From contig DBPK01000014.1 of the NCBI GenBank assembly GCA_002304835.1, forward strand, positions 8,521 to 15,298: a DNA stretch of 6,778 nt. Direction: 5' to 3'. A program made the position numbers and the translations under genes. Below the pieces are notes generated by a model. That model was given only the letters and a program-made list of their open reading frames with translations. It was not told the origin of the DNA and searched no databases. Source of the stretch: Firmicutes bacterium UBA1422. GTDB taxonomy: Bacteria > Bacillota > Clostridia > Peptostreptococcales > Anaerovoracaceae. This document shows positions 6,355-6,778 of this stretch, in pieces. The first letter of the stretch is position 1. Each line of letters opens with the position of its first letter.

Positions 6355-6777
6355 TTAAGAATTTTCAGGATCAGGACTTTCAGGATCGGCACTTTTTTGA
6401 TCAGGAATGAAATAGTCACGCACCTGCATAAGGATGAACAGCGCAATAATGGTGCCTATAATAACACCTATCAGGCCGCTTACAGTCCCTAAGAAAATGT
6501 CATTGAGCACAGAAAAGATCAGCTGTATCCAAATGACATAAAATGCCAGGCGCCAACCCAGATAGGCTTTGTCTTTCAAAGGTTTGATGGCTATTATTTC
6601 AAGGACTACTACAATAGCCATACCTATAACACCGAATATTATTGTTCCCCATATTGTCATTGAATGAAAGCCTAAACCAAATCCGGCCAACACTGAAACA
6701 CCGAAGGAGCCAACGCCCAAAAGGGTTATTATTCCGATAATGTTAAAAACAATGCTTATAATGATCAGGATCCACAA
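6355..6777 (-). CDS. 3' part of an unrecognised multi-pass membrane protein
   Basis: An open frame of about 141 codons runs from the right edge to a TAA (complement of 6355-6357). The first in-window start is a TTG at 6775-6777 with no room for a ribosome binding site, so the true start is probably outside and this is the C-terminal part. About four hydrophobic helices are seen: near residues 2-33, 40-65, 76-94 and 98-120. They are rich in Ile, Val and Gly, and the break after the second carries IKPLKDKAYLG. The C-terminus is a short acidic, proline-containing tail with a repeated DPESP/DPENS pattern, probably cytoplasmic. No family is recognised and no catalytic motif is visible. It ends in its own terminator hairpin, so it is transcriptionally separate from trxB. 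Confidence 0.7.
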   Translation of the reverse strand: MWILIIISIVFNIIGIITLLGVGSFGVSVLAGFGLGFHSMTIWGTIIFGVIGMAIVVVLEIIAIKPLKDKAYLGWRLAFYVIWIQLIFSVLNDIFLGTVSGLIGVIIGTIIALFILMQVRDYFIPDQKSADPESPDPENS

Positions 6778-6778
6778 A

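Overview
The window looks like part of the chromosome of an anaerobic, low-to-moderate GC Bacillota, most likely a clostridium. The grounds are AGGAGG-type ribosome binding sites, AT-rich spacers, intrinsic terminators, and a trxB of the type seen in clostridia and Lachnospiraceae. The genus cannot be named from the sequence.

Layout: (1) 1-195 (+) is the C-terminal tail of an unrecognised hydrophobic protein, closed by a strong intrinsic terminator (264-299). (2) A sigma-A-type promoter (301-329) follows that terminator directly. It opens a leader of about 135 nt holding a 17-bp tandem repeat and several small inverted repeats. (3) 471-3302 (+) encodes a 943-residue membrane receptor: TM, extracytoplasmic sensor, TM, PAS, PAS, degenerate GGDEF, intact EAL. 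It is a predicted cyclic-di-GMP phosphodiesterase. (4) 3320-5095 (+), 17 nt downstream and with its own ribosome binding site, encodes a 591-residue soluble PAS-GAF-PAS-GGDEF protein. It is a predicted diguanylate cyclase with a canonical RxxD inhibitory site. (5) 5151-6089 (-), convergent, encodes a thioredoxin reductase (TrxB) with its own promoter. (6) 6231-6270 is a large hairpin that terminates minus-strand transcription. (7) 6355-6777 (-) is the 3' part of an unrecognised multi-pass membrane protein whose start lies beyond the window.

The central unit is a two-gene operon pairing a membrane-bound c-di-GMP-degrading enzyme with a cytosolic c-di-GMP-making enzyme. Every recognisable catalytic residue is present in the EAL domain of the first and the GGDEF domain of the second. 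The GGDEF domain of the first has lost its signature and is probably regulatory. The likely reading is that an extracellular cue, perceived by the first protein, and intracellular cues, perceived by the PAS/GAF domains of the second, set the local c-di-GMP level in opposite directions. TrxB belongs to thiol redox homeostasis and has no visible functional link to the operon.

I see no mobile element, CRISPR array, rRNA or tRNA gene. I see no clearly new system either. The points most worth a second look are the antagonistic enzyme pair, the structured leader, and altered residues in the TrxB pyridine-nucleotide site.
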